DNA of 31,271 bases, taken from Alsobacter sp964544365 (GTDB taxonomy: Bacteria; Pseudomonadota; Alphaproteobacteria; Rhizobiales; Beijerinckiaceae). Below, piece by piece: positions 1 to 7,983 of the stretch. The translations under genes and the position numbers were made by a program. The stretch lies in the NCBI GenBank assembly GCA_964544365.1, contig CAZJCW010000020.1, positions 1-31,271 of the forward strand. The letters run 5' to 3'. The notes below the pieces were generated by a model that saw only the letters and a program-made list of their open reading frames with translations, ran no database searches and was not told the origin of the DNA. Each line of letters begins with the position of its first letter. The first letter of the stretch is position 1.

Positions 1-942
1 GGCGTGCCGGACCGCTTCCGCGACTATGTCGCCGACACGTGGCGTCGCCGCGATCCGTCAGTCTTCGGCCGCTTCGATCTTGCCTATGACGGGACAGGGC
101 CCGCCAAGCTGCTTGAATACAACGCAGACACCCCGACCGGGCTCTACGAGGCCGCCTTCTTCCAGTGGGTGTGGCTGGAGGAGATGAAGCGGCTCGGGCG
201 CATGCCGCCGCTGGCCGACCAGTTCAACGCCATCCAGGAGCGGCTGATCGCCGCCTACGACGCGCTGCCGAAGCGCTCGATCCTGCATTTCACGACGGAG
301 GCGGACAACGTCGAGGACTTCGGCACGATCACCTACATGATGGATTGCGCCTCCCAGGCCGGCCACAAGGTGGTGTTCATCGACATCGCGGACATCGGCC
401 ACGACCCGCAGGACCGCTTCACCGACCTCGAAGACCGCGTCATCGACGTGCTGAGCAACATCTATCCGTGGGAGTGGTTCTTCACCGACGCGTTCGGCGA
501 GAAGATCCCGCGCTCGGGCACGCGCTTCATCGAGCCGGCCTGGAAGGCGCTGATCTCGACCAAGGCGATCCTGCCGCTGCTGTGGGAGGCGCATCCGGGG
601 CATCCCAACCTGCTGCCGGCCTTCTTCGAGGGCGATCCGCGGGCCGCCGGGCTGGGCGACCACGTGCGCAAGCCGCTGTTCTCGCGCGAAGGCGCGAACA
701 TCACGCTGGTGCGCGGCGGCGCGGTGGTGGAAAGCGTCGAGGGCCCCTACGGCGACCAGCCCGGCTGGGTGCTGCAACAGGCGACGAACCTGTTCCGGAG
801 CGACCACGGCCACGCCGTCGTCGGATCGTGGATCGTCGGCGACGAGCCGTGCGGCATCGGCATGCGCGAGGACGCCTCCGCCATCACCATGAACCTGTCG
901 CGCTTCGTGCCGCACGTGATCCTCGACGAGGGCGCGGCGTGA
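1..942 (+). CDS. Glutathionylspermidine synthase-family ATP-grasp protein (YgiC/YjfC-like), 5' end cut off
   Basis: The reading frame is open from the first base, so the gene begins upstream; 313 codons are visible and full-length relatives have roughly 380, so about 70 N-terminal residues are missing. The visible part matches the C-terminal synthetase domain of glutathionylspermidine synthase: the EYNADTPT segment near its start, KPLFSREGANI about two thirds along, a Q-x(4)-F-x(9)-VVGSWIVGDEPCGIGMRE stretch, and the terminal SRFVPHVI motif. The family is an ATP-grasp fold that ligates amines to carboxylates. Stand-alone YgiC/YjfC proteins lack the amidase half of the E. coli enzyme and their real substrate is not settled, so the activity is left open. 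The 31-bp gap to the next gene suggests co-transcription. GTG at 4 could be read as a start, but that would remove conserved sequence. Confidence 0.88.
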   Translation, partial: GVPDRFRDYVADTWRRRDPSVFGRFDLAYDGTGPAKLLEYNADTPTGLYEAAFFQWVWLEEMKRLGRMPPLADQFNAIQERLIAAYDALPKRSILHFTTEADNVEDFGTITYMMDCASQAGHKVVFIDIADIGHDPQDRFTDLEDRVIDVLSNIYPWEWFFTDAFGEKIPRSGTRFIEPAWKALISTKAILPLLWEAHPGHPNLLPAFFEGDPRAAGLGDHVRKPLFSREGANITLVRGGAVVESVEGPYGDQPGWVLQQATNLFRSDHGHAVVGSWIVGDEPCGIGMREDASAITMNLSRFVPHVILDEGAA

Positions 943-973
943 TGCGCGGACCTGCCACCTGCGGGAGCGAGAG

Positions 974-1345
974 ATGAGGGGAGCCGGCGGCACGTCCGGC
1001 GGAGTCGGCGAGTTCCTTCTCGGGTTCGTCCTCACCGTGGCCGGGGGATACATGATCCTCAGCCGAATCACCGTGTGGAGCGGGCTTGGCTCGCTGTGGG
1101 GCTTCAGCCCGTTCGGCATGTCGCTGATCCCGCTGCTCGGCGGCATCGCGCTGCTGTTCTTCAACGGCGGATCGCGGCTCGGCTGGTTCCTGCTCGGCGG
1201 CGGCCTCGTCATCATCTTCGCGGCCGTGATCATGAACATGCAGGTCTATTTCGCCGCGACGAGCCTTTTCAGCGCGATCCTGATGTTCGGGATGCTGGTC
1301 GGCGGGCTCGGACTGATCGCCCGGTCGCTGCGGGCCCACCTGTAG
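974..1345 (+). CDS. Small integral membrane protein, about four spans, function unknown
   Basis: This 123-residue protein is almost entirely hydrophobic. Spans can be placed at about residues 12-30, 44-64, 67-88 and 93-115. The N-terminus is glycine-rich and the end is short and basic (ARSLRAHL). The ATG is preceded by a GGGAGCGAGAG ribosome-binding stretch and lies 31 bp behind the YgiC-like gene, so the two probably share a transcript. YgiC-like genes in many proteobacteria sit beside small membrane proteins, but I cannot assign this one to a named family. Use of G/C at third codon positions supports real coding. Function is not known. Confidence 0.75.
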   Translation: MRGAGGTSGGVGEFLLGFVLTVAGGYMILSRITVWSGLGSLWGFSPFGMSLIPLLGGIALLFFNGGSRLGWFLLGGGLVIIFAAVIMNMQVYFAATSLFSAILMFGMLVGGLGLIARSLRAHL

Positions 1346-1408
1346 GCCTGCAGGGCCGCCGTCCCCCCGGCGCGCGCGGGTTGCGCCTCGACGCAACCGG
1401 CGCCGGAG

Positions 1409-1450
1409 CCCAAGTTTGGGACGGACTGCATAAAGTGGGATTCTGTGCTC
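1409..1450 (+). repeat. Double TGGGA element, copy A (upstream of SLC13 gene 1)
   Basis: This lies in the 248-bp gap 1346-1593. It starts with the perfect palindrome CCCAAGTTTGGG (1409-1420). Nineteen bases after the first TGGGA comes a second TGGGA, within GTGGGATTCTGTGCTC (1435-1450). A near copy with the same order of parts is at 6994-7036, where GGGATTCTGTGCT is identical. No ORF crosses it. It could be a paired protein-binding site or the end of a lost insertion sequence. The rest of the gap shows only an 8-bp tandem duplication (CTTCCGTA twice, 1560-1575) and no convincing promoter. Confidence 0.5.
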
Positions 1451-1593
1451 TTTTTGGCGTTGGACGCCGCGCATTAGGTTGCCACGCATATCCGGGACCG
1501 GCGTCAGTCGGCTCTGCTTGGAGCTGTCGGTCCCGCGCCGGCACGGGGAAGCGGCCGTGCTTCCGTACTTCCGTACTGCGAGGGACACAGCGC

Positions 1594-3417
1594 TTGAGCT
1601 CGATCACCTTCAGCCCCATCACCTGGACGGCCCTGATCATCGCGGCGGCCGTGGTCCTGTTCGTCTGGAACAAGATACCGGTCGTCATCGTCGCGATGGG
1701 CGTCGCGGTGGCGCTGTGGGCGACGGGCGTGCTCTCGCTCTCCGCCTCGCTCGCCGGCCTCGGCGACCCGGCGGTGATCTTCATCGCGGCGCTGTTCGTG
1801 GTCAGCGCGGGGCTGGAGCGAACCGGGGTGACGACGTGGGCGGGCCAGCAGCTCATCGCCCGGGCGGGCGAGGAGAGCCGCACCCGGCTGCTCACCCTGA
1901 CGGGCCTCCTCGTCGCGCTGCTGACCGCGCTGATCAGCGTCAACGGCGCGGTGGCGGCGCTGCTGCCCGTCGTCGTCGTGATGGCGGTGCGCCTGCGCCG
2001 GCCGACGTCCCAGCTGCTGATGCCGCTGGTGTTCTCCGCCCATGCCGGATCGCTGCTCGCGCTGACGGGCACGCCGGTCAACGTGCTGGTGAGCAACGCC
2101 TCGGCGGATGCGGGGCTGGGGCGGTTCGGCTTCTTCGAGTTCACGATCGTCGGGATCCCGCTGCTGGCCGGCACCATCGCGATCATCATCCTGATCGGCG
2201 AGAAGGTCCTGCCGAGCCGCAACGGGCCGTCGATGCCCGCCGACTTCAGCCGCCATGCGCGCACGCTGGTGGAGCAGTACGGGCTCAGCTCGGGCCTGTT
2301 CCAGATGCGGGTGCGGGCGTCCTGCCCCTTCGTGGGGATGGAGCCGGCGGCGCTCGACCTCGCCGGCTACGACGGCCTGAAGATCGTCGGCGTCCAGGAT
2401 GCGACGGCCGCGCCGCTGCGCCGGGCCGTGCTGGCCGACGGCGACGTCCTTCTCGTGCGCGGCGACGCCGAGGCGGCGGCCGCGCTGGCGGCCGACAAGC
2501 ACCTCGCGTTCCGCGAGGAGTCCGACCGCGGCGTCGAAGACACCCTCTTCAACCGCAACTCCGGCCTCGCCGAGGTGATGATCCCGCCGCGCTCGCCGAT
2601 GATCGGGCAGACGGTGTTCCAGGGCATGGTCACGGAGAGCGGCGACCTGATGATCATCGCCATCCAGCGCCAGGGCAACGACCTGGGCGAGGGCGAGGCG
2701 GTGCTCCAGGCCGGCGACACGCTGCTGCTGCAGGGCACGTGGAAGGCGCTCGACGTCCACCTGAACGACCCGGACGTGCTCGTCGTCAACTCGCCCGACG
2801 TCGTCCGCCGGCAGGCCGTTCCGCTCGGCGCGGGGGCCAAGCAGGCGATCGTCATCCTCGGCGTGATGGTGCTGCTGCTGGCGACGGGCCTCGTGCCGCC
2901 GGTCGTGGCGGGTCTCGGCGCGGCCGGCGCGCTCATCCTCACGGGCGTGATGACGGTCGACCAGTCGTACCGGTCCATCGACTGGACGACGGTGATCCTG
3001 GTCGGCGCGATGATGCCGCTGTCGACGGCGATGGAGCAGACGGGCGCGGCGCGCCTGATGGCCGAGGCGCTGGTCGGGATCGTCGGCGACGCGGGGCCGC
3101 TGGCGCTGCTCGCCGGACTGTTCGTGCTCACGGCGGTCATGGGGCAGCTGATCAGCAACACGGCGACGGCGCTGATCGTGATCCCCATCGGCGTCGCGGC
3201 GGCCGAGAGCCTCGGCATCTCGGCCCGGCCGGTGCTGATGAGCATCGCGGTGGCCGCGGCGGGTGCCTTCTTGACGCCCATCGCCACGCCGACCAACCTG
3301 ATGGTGATGGGGCCGGGCGGGTACAAGTTCAGCGACTACTGGAAGCTCGGTCTGCCCCTGCTGATCTGGTTCTTCCTCGTTTCGGTGTTCCTCGTGCCCC
3401 TCATCTGGCGCTTCTGA
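1594..3417 (+). CDS. SLC13-family permease with two central TrkA-C (RCK_C) domains, paralogue 1
   Basis: This is a 607-residue inner-membrane transporter. The N-terminal half (about residues 8-205) and C-terminal half (about 425-605) are hydrophobic, with the anion-transporter motifs NGAVAALLP, TGTPVNVLV, SNTATALIVIP and TPIATPTNLMV. Between them are two soluble RCK_C/TrkA-C modules at about 235-310 and 324-400, a layout known in bacterial Na+/dicarboxylate- or sulfate-type SLC13 members; the substrate cannot be read from sequence. I chose TTG at 1594 because AGGG lies about 10 bases upstream and because the protein then matches the N-terminus of the paralogue at 21332-23152; the frame is open further upstream but the translation there is not membrane-like. 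A lipoprotein hydrolase gene follows 50 bp downstream. Confidence 0.87.
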   Translation: MSSITFSPITWTALIIAAAVVLFVWNKIPVVIVAMGVAVALWATGVLSLSASLAGLGDPAVIFIAALFVVSAGLERTGVTTWAGQQLIARAGEESRTRLLTLTGLLVALLTALISVNGAVAALLPVVVVMAVRLRRPTSQLLMPLVFSAHAGSLLALTGTPVNVLVSNASADAGLGRFGFFEFTIVGIPLLAGTIAIIILIGEKVLPSRNGPSMPADFSRHARTLVEQYGLSSGLFQMRVRASCPFVGMEPAALDLAGYDGLKIVGVQDATAAPLRRAVLADGDVLLVRGDAEAAAALAADKHLAFREESDRGVEDTLFNRNSGLAEVMIPPRSPMIGQTVFQGMVTESGDLMIIAIQRQGNDLGEGEAVLQAGDTLLLQGTWKALDVHLNDPDVLVVNSPDVVRRQAVPLGAGAKQAIVILGVMVLLLATGLVPPVVAGLGAAGALILTGVMTVDQSYRSIDWTTVILVGAMMPLSTAMEQTGAARLMAEALVGIVGDAGPLALLAGLFVLTAVMGQLISNTATALIVIPIGVAAAESLGISARPVLMSIAVAAAGAFLTPIATPTNLMVMGPGGYKFSDYWKLGLPLLIWFFLVSVFLVPLIWRF

Positions 3418-3467
3418 CGTCGAAGAGGGTCGCGTCGACGCCCGGCGTACAAGGCGTTGGCGTGAGC

Positions 3468-4655
3468 ATGAGCAGTGCGGACCTCAGGACAGACAGCCCG
3501 GACGACCGCCCCGGGCGGGCAGCGGGGCGCAGGGCGGCGTCGGTGCTGGCATCGGTCCTGATGCTGTGCCTGGGTGCATGCGCCTCCGCCCCCGACGGGA
3601 TGCTGGTGCCCGGCCCGACCGTGCCCGAGGCGGGCCGCGTCGACATGCTGGCGGCGACAACCCGCGCGGCGACGGACGAACCGGGCGTGCTGTTCTCGGG
3701 AGACCGGGGCGACGCGGTGTCGTTCTCCAACATCGCCGTCTCCGTGCCGCCCGACCGGGAGGTCGGAAGCCTGCAGCGGCCGCGCGCGCTCCCGGGCAAT
3801 CCGCGCAACGACTTCACCGTGACCCGGGTCGCGGCGATGGACGAGGAGCAGACGCGGGCCTGGTTCCGCAAGTCGGCGGGCAAGAGCCGGCGCGTCTTCG
3901 TGTTCGTGCACGGCTTCAACACGAGTTTCGAGCGCGCGGTGTTCCGCTTCGCGCAGCTGGCCTACGACACGGACGCCGCCGCCGCGCCGGTGCTGTTCTC
4001 GTGGCCGTCGCGCGGGCGCCTGCTGGACTACAAGCGCGACAACGACAACGCGTCCTACTCGCGGTCCGACCTGGCCCGCCTCCTCGACATCGCGGCGTCG
4101 TCGCCCAGCGTCGGCGAGATCACGATCCTTGCCCACTCGCTGGGCAGCTGGGTGGCGGTGGAGGCCGTGCGGCACCTCGCGCTCCAGCACAACGGCGCGC
4201 CCAAGAAGATCAAGAACCTGATCCTCGCCTCGCCCGACCTCGACATCGGCGTGTTCCGCCGGCAGGTCGAGGACATGGGTCCGCGCCGGCCGCAGATCAC
4301 CCTGTTCGTCGCGCAGAACGACCGGGCGCTGCAATTGTCGCGCTTCCTGACCCGTGGCCTGACCCGCCTCGGCGCCATCGATCCGAGCCGCGAGGACTAT
4401 CTCAGCCAGATCGGCGGCCTGTCCGGCGTGACGGTGCTCGACCTGACCGCCTTGCGGTCGAACGACCGGATCAACCACGACCTCTACGCGCAGAGCCCGG
4501 CTGCGGTGCGCCTCATCGGCGACCGGCTGATCGGCGGACAGGACATCGGGTCAAGCGACGTCGACGGCTTTGCGCCCGTGGAAGCCCTCGGCTCGGCGGC
4601 GGGGCTGGTGGTCTCGGCTCCCATCCTCGTGCTCCAGGCCGCCGGCCCGGATTGA
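3468..4655 (+). CDS. DUF900-type alpha/beta hydrolase, predicted lipoprotein
   Basis: This 395-residue protein has an arginine-containing N-terminus, a hydrophobic segment and a lipobox ending LGAC at about residues 28-38, so it should be lipid-anchored outside the inner membrane. The body carries the DUF900 signature: FVHGFNTSF (oxyanion side), FSWPSRG, the nucleophile elbow AHSLGSW with Ser224, and a late NHDLY that could supply the catalytic His. The family is esterase/lipase-like with no fixed substrate. ATG at 3468 is used; GTG at 3462, in frame and 7 bases after AAGG, is an equally good start and changes only two residues. The gene is 50 bp downstream of the SLC13 permease and probably shares its transcript. 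Confidence 0.83.
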   Translation: MSSADLRTDSPDDRPGRAAGRRAASVLASVLMLCLGACASAPDGMLVPGPTVPEAGRVDMLAATTRAATDEPGVLFSGDRGDAVSFSNIAVSVPPDREVGSLQRPRALPGNPRNDFTVTRVAAMDEEQTRAWFRKSAGKSRRVFVFVHGFNTSFERAVFRFAQLAYDTDAAAAPVLFSWPSRGRLLDYKRDNDNASYSRSDLARLLDIAASSPSVGEITILAHSLGSWVAVEAVRHLALQHNGAPKKIKNLILASPDLDIGVFRRQVEDMGPRRPQITLFVAQNDRALQLSRFLTRGLTRLGAIDPSREDYLSQIGGLSGVTVLDLTALRSNDRINHDLYAQSPAAVRLIGDRLIGGQDIGSSDVDGFAPVEALGSAAGLVVSAPILVLQAAGPD

Positions 4656-4660
4656 TCGAA

Positions 4661-4692
4661 AGGCGCCTGCCGTTTCGGTCTTTCCGGCGCCT
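4661..4692 (+). terminator. Weak stem-loop after the DUF900 gene
   Basis: AGGCGCC (4661-4667) can pair with GGCGCCT (4686-4692) across an 18-base loop, directly after the stop codon at 4655. There is no following T-run, so this is at best a weak or factor-assisted terminator. Confidence 0.25.
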
Positions 4693-4775
4693 GCAGCCCT
4701 CATGAACGGGGTGCGGGTTTGATTTTCATTTACAATCCTGACAATCTTCCTGCCGGAGCGGGAACGGGATGCTGC

Positions 4776-5774
4776 ATGGGGCACGAGCAGGGTTCGCTGA
4801 CTGACCAGGGCACAAGCGCCGCCACGCGTCGCTTCTCCACCCGTGGGCTGCATCCGCTGGACCGCTTCGACGCGTGGCGTCACCACATCGCCGATACAGC
4901 CGATCTCGCGCCCGTCAGGGGTGCGGAAAACGATTTCCCGGCGGATTCCCAGCAATGGACCCTGGGCGACGTGCTGTTCTCGCGCTACCGGCTCTCCGAC
5001 GCGCCGGCGCGCCGCTGGACGCACTGGCCGAAGTCGCATCGCGACGACTGGTGCGTGGTGCTGGCGGGCCCCTCCGGGGCGATCGCGCAGGGGGCGCTGA
5101 GTTTCCGGTCGCTGGCCCAGCCCTTCGAAGGCCGCGGCCGCGACGACGAGGTCCTGACCGTCCTTCTGCCGCGAAGCCGATCCGCGCAGGAAACGCGCGA
5201 CCTGGATTCCGCGCACGGGCGGCAGATCGCGCCACCGCTGGCCGCCATCCTCGCGGACTTCATGGCGAGCCTCGCACGCAACCTGCCGGCGATGACGCAA
5301 GCCCAGGCCGACGCGCTGGCCGAACCGACGCGGCTGCTCGTGCGGGCGTGCACCGCGCCGGCGCCCGAGACACTCGAGAGCATCGACGCTCCGCTCAACT
5401 CGCTGATGCTGGAGAGGGCACGCCACATCGTGCGCCAGAACATCGCGCTGCCGGGCTTCGGCCCCACCCAGTTGTGCCGGGCGCTCGCCGTGTCGCGTTC
5501 CAAGCTGTACCGGTTGTTCGAGCCGAGCGGCGGGGTCGCCGCCTTCATCCAGCGGGAACGGTTGCAGCAGGCGATGGCCAAGCTCGGCGACCAGGGCGAA
5601 CTGCGGTCGGTGAACATCATCGCCAGCGAGGTCGGCTTCGCCGATCATTCGACCTTCAGCCGGGCCTTCCGGCGCGAGTTCGGCGTCAGTCCGAGCGAGG
5701 CCCGGGAAATGGCGCTGACAAGCCGGCTGGCGTCCGGCGAGTCCAGCCCCTCGACCACTGCCGCACGGGCGTGA
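4776..5774 (+). CDS. AraC/XylS-family transcriptional regulator
   Basis: The C-terminal 100 residues form a typical AraC double helix-turn-helix: GPTQLCRALAVSRSKLYRLFE for the first helix pair and IASEVGFADHSTFSRAFRREFGVSPSEAR for the second. The N-terminal 200 residues resemble the AraC-binding-2 type sensor domain (HPLDRFDAWRHHI near the start), which has no recognisable ligand. The start is ATG 4776, preceded by GGAACGGG and giving 332 residues; the frame is open back to a TTG at 4719, but that leader is AT-richer and looks non-coding. It contains TTGATT (4719) and TACAAT (4731), so the promoter may lie there. An MFS gene begins 25 bp downstream on the same strand and is the natural target or operon partner. 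Confidence 0.88.
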   Translation: MGHEQGSLTDQGTSAATRRFSTRGLHPLDRFDAWRHHIADTADLAPVRGAENDFPADSQQWTLGDVLFSRYRLSDAPARRWTHWPKSHRDDWCVVLAGPSGAIAQGALSFRSLAQPFEGRGRDDEVLTVLLPRSRSAQETRDLDSAHGRQIAPPLAAILADFMASLARNLPAMTQAQADALAEPTRLLVRACTAPAPETLESIDAPLNSLMLERARHIVRQNIALPGFGPTQLCRALAVSRSKLYRLFEPSGGVAAFIQRERLQQAMAKLGDQGELRSVNIIASEVGFADHSTFSRAFRREFGVSPSEAREMALTSRLASGESSPSTTAARA

Positions 5775-5799
5775 CGCCGCCGCAACGGGCCGGCCTCCG

Positions 5800-6969
5800 G
5801 TGACGACGCCGCCCGTCGCGCGCGTCGCCTTTCTCTATGCCGCCCTGTTCTACGAACTGGGCGTCTCGCTGCCGTTCTTTCCGATCTGGCTGAGATCCCG
5901 CGATCTCGACGACGCGGCGATCGGGATCGTGCTCGCCGTCCCGCTGCTCGTGCGCATCGTCGCCAATCCGCTCGTCGCGGCCCATGCCGACCGTACGGGA
6001 CGCCTGCGCGGGACGGTCCTCGCGTGCGCCGCCGTCGTCGCGCTGACGACCGCCCTTCTCGGGGCCGCGCACGGTCTTGCCGCCATCGTCGTCGTCGTGG
6101 CGCTGCTCGCACTCGCCCAGGGCCCGCTGATCGCCCTGACCGACGCCCTGACCCTCCGGCTGCTTCAGGACGGACCGTCGCCGGAACTCGTCTACGGCCG
6201 GCTGCGGCTGTGGGGCTCCCTCGCCTTCGCGGGGGCAAGCCTCTCGACGGGGGCGCTGCTCGGGGTGCTCGCGCCGTGGTCGATCATCGCCCTGCTCTGC
6301 GTCGCCGCGGCCGCCGTCATCGTCGCCGCGGCCTTCGTCCCGGAACCCGGCCATGCACCGCCGCCGGCGGCGAGCGACGGAGCGGGATCGCCGGCTGCCG
6401 CGCAGCTGTCGAAGCTGGCGGCCTGCATCGTCGGTGCGGGCCTGATCCAGGCCAGCCATGCGGCGGTTTACGCGTTCGCGACGCTGCACTGGCAGTCGCA
6501 GGGGCATTCCGGGCTTGCGCTGGGATCGCTCTGGGCGCTGGGCATCGTCGGCGAGATCGCCGTTTTCGCCCTCGCGGGCCGTTTCGTGCGCGGGGCATCG
6601 GGGGCGGCGCTGCTGCTCGTGGCCGGCGGCGCAGCCGCGGTGGTGCGGTGGCTCTGGATGGCAACCGACCCGGGCGTTCCCGCGCTCGTGCTGCTCCAGC
6701 TGTCGCACGGCCTGACCTTCGGCGCGACGCATCTCGGCAGCATCTTCCTCCTCGCCAGAATGGCCCCGCCGGCGATGCGCGCCCAGGCGCAGGGGTGGCT
6801 GGCGGCCGTATGGGCGTTGTGCATGGCGGGCTTCACCAGCCTGTCCGGCGTCTTGTCGGAGTCCCTCGGGCAGGGACTCTATGTCCCGATGGCCGCAGCA
6901 GCCGCGCTGGGCCTTGTTCTGCTGCTGCCCGCACTGCCGCTGCGCAGGGCGGCGCCGCGCGCGGCCTGA
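5800..6969 (+). CDS. MFS transporter, HcaT-like (MFS_1_like) type
   Basis: This 389-residue protein has about 12 predicted spans. The N-terminus (FLYAALFYELGVSLPFFPIWL) and the loop LVAAHADRTGR between spans 2 and 3 are typical of the MFS_1_like/HcaT group, named after the E. coli phenylpropionate permease homologue. A central hydrophilic linker rich in Pro, Ala and Ser (about residues 180-202) separates the two six-helix halves. The start GTG at 5800 has only a weak upstream ribosome-binding site; it begins 25 bp after the AraC-family gene, which may control it. The substrate is unknown. Confidence 0.82.
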   Translation: MTTPPVARVAFLYAALFYELGVSLPFFPIWLRSRDLDDAAIGIVLAVPLLVRIVANPLVAAHADRTGRLRGTVLACAAVVALTTALLGAAHGLAAIVVVVALLALAQGPLIALTDALTLRLLQDGPSPELVYGRLRLWGSLAFAGASLSTGALLGVLAPWSIIALLCVAAAAVIVAAAFVPEPGHAPPPAASDGAGSPAAAQLSKLAACIVGAGLIQASHAAVYAFATLHWQSQGHSGLALGSLWALGIVGEIAVFALAGRFVRGASGAALLLVAGGAAAVVRWLWMATDPGVPALVLLQLSHGLTFGATHLGSIFLLARMAPPAMRAQAQGWLAAVWALCMAGFTSLSGVLSESLGQGLYVPMAAAAALGLVLLLPALPLRRAAPRAA

Positions 6970-7276
6970 GCCCGGCGACCCTGCCACATAGCGGCCAAGA
7001 TTGGGATGCGGCGCTCAAGATTGGGATTCTGTGCTGATCCATCGCCGTTCCACCATTGGTAACCATGGAAATTGCGGTAAGCGAGGCTAGCCTGCAGGGC
7101 GGTCCCGCTTGCCGATTCGTCCCTGCCGCGGGCGCCGTGTATCCTGAGCGTTCGCGCCGGTCGGGACGACCGCGCGCCGGGCAAACCCGCCGGATGGGAG
7201 CGCGGTCGGCCATGACGGGCGCGCGTCAACCGGACAGGTCTCTGCAGGCGCGAGACATTTCAGTGCGGGAGACGTC
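6970..7276. other. Intergenic region between the MFS gene and the efflux operon
   Basis: The 307 bases hold no convincing gene. They contain the double TGGGA element (6994-7036) and the 9-bp palindrome TGGTAACCA (7057-7065), whose shape recalls FadR-type GntR operators. After that comes GC-rich sequence with no clear -35/-10 pair. The promoter of the hdeD-RND operon should lie here, but I cannot locate it with confidence. Confidence 0.5.
6994..7036 (+). repeat. Double TGGGA element, copy B (upstream of efflux operon)
   Basis: There are two imperfect tandem units of about 20 bases. CCAAGATTGGGAT begins at 6995 and TCAAGATTGGGATTCTG at 7015; their TTGGGA cores (7001 and 7021) are exactly 20 bases apart, about two helical turns. 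The first core is itself the palindrome CCAAGATTGG apart from its two central bases. The block matches copy A at 1409-1450 in order and in the shared tail GGGATTCTGTGCT, with one length difference. No coding potential is seen. Confidence 0.5.
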
Positions 7277-7411
7277 ATGACGGGTACCAGCCGCGCTTCC
7301 GACAGTTCCCGCGACACGACCGCGGTTGTCGATGCGCGCCCCACGGTCGTCTCGGCCGCGGGTCGGGTGGCCGTCGTGACCCGGCGGCGCCACGCACGGG
7401 ATTCGCGATGA
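7277..7411 (+). CDS. Possible 44-residue leader ORF overlapping the hdeD-like start
   Basis: ATG at 7277 follows GCGGGAGACGTC, a good ribosome-binding site. The frame runs 44 codons, mostly ending in G or C, and stops inside the next gene's start (ATGA, 7408-7411). The product would be polar and Arg-rich (ending RRRHARDSR), with no known domain. The ribosome-binding site and stop-start overlap argue for translation, perhaps as a leader coupling translation to the membrane protein. The lack of a recognisable family argues for caution. Confidence 0.35.
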   Translation: MTGTSRASDSSRDTTAVVDARPTVVSAAGRVAVVTRRRHARDSR

Positions 7412-7983
7412 GCGAGGGCGCCGCAACCTCGCCGGGCCAGGACACGGCGAACCGCACGCGCGGGCTCCGGTTCCTCGTCCTCGGGATCGGACTCATCGCC
7501 TTCGGACTGCTGGGCGTGATGGTTCCGGACGTCTCGAACGCGGCCACGGGCACCGTGCTCGGGGCGATGGTGACGCTGGGCGGCGTCTTCGTGATCGTCC
7601 AGGCCCTGCGCGATACGCAGTGGCGCGGTTTCAAATGGCAGCTGCTGTTCGGGTCGGCGGAAGTCGTCGGCGGCATCCTGATCATCCTCAACCCGCTCAA
7701 GGGAGCTGCCGCGGTGGCGCTGCTCGTCGCCATCGTGCTGGTCGTCCAGGGCGCATCGCAGCTGGGACTGGCGCTGAAGATCCGTCCGGCGTCGGGCTGG
7801 TGGTGGCTGGCCGGGGCCAGCATCATGACGTTCCTGACCGCGGCCGGCCTGCTGCTGCGATTTCCCTACGCGCTGGTCGAGTCTCCCGGCGAGATGGCCG
7901 GCCTGGCGATGGCGTTCGCCGGGCTCGCCTTCGTGCTGATCGCGCTCGGCTGGCTGAAGACGACGACAGGGCCCACCGCATGA
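7408..7983 (+). CDS. HdeD-family (DUF308) membrane protein
   Basis: This 191-residue protein has six predicted spans arranged as repeated hairpins, as in HdeD/DUF308 proteins. Typical pieces are LGIGLIAFGLLGVMVP, ILIILNPLKGAAAVALLVAIVLVVQGASQL and WWWLAGASIMTFLTAAGLLLRFP. E. coli HdeD is linked to acid resistance at high cell density; the molecular role is not known. ATG at 7408 overlaps the stop of the short ORF before it. The stop (7981-7983) overlaps the ATG of the RND adaptor, so it heads or nearly heads the efflux operon. A stress-related role for the operon is inference from this neighbour. Confidence 0.85.
   Translation: MSEGAATSPGQDTANRTRGLRFLVLGIGLIAFGLLGVMVPDVSNAATGTVLGAMVTLGGVFVIVQALRDTQWRGFKWQLLFGSAEVVGGILIILNPLKGAAAVALLVAIVLVVQGASQLGLALKIRPASGWWWLAGASIMTFLTAAGLLLRFPYALVESPGEMAGLAMAFAGLAFVLIALGWLKTTTGPTA

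Noticed and set aside
1391..1402. ACGCAACCGG sequence resembling half of the LacI operator
   Set aside because: The second half (TTGC) is missing and there is no TTGACA beside it. It is probably coincidence in GC-rich DNA.
1560..1575. CTTCCGTA tandem 8-bp duplication
   Set aside because: It is a two-copy microrepeat with no counterpart elsewhere in the window and no evident function.
1479..4655. Extended frame running through the SLC13 region into the DUF900 gene
   Set aside because: The upstream part is the out-of-frame shadow of the SLC13 permease. Only the part from about 3462 encodes a signal sequence and the hydrolase fold.
7057..7065. TGGTAACCA palindrome as a GntR/FadR-type operator
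   Set aside because: It is too short, occurs once, and no GntR-family gene is in the window. It is noted only within the gap description.
7056..7280. 74-codon ORF in the gap before the efflux operon
   Set aside because: It has no good ribosome-binding site, no domain and a mixed composition, and it ends just inside the better-supported short ORF at 7277.
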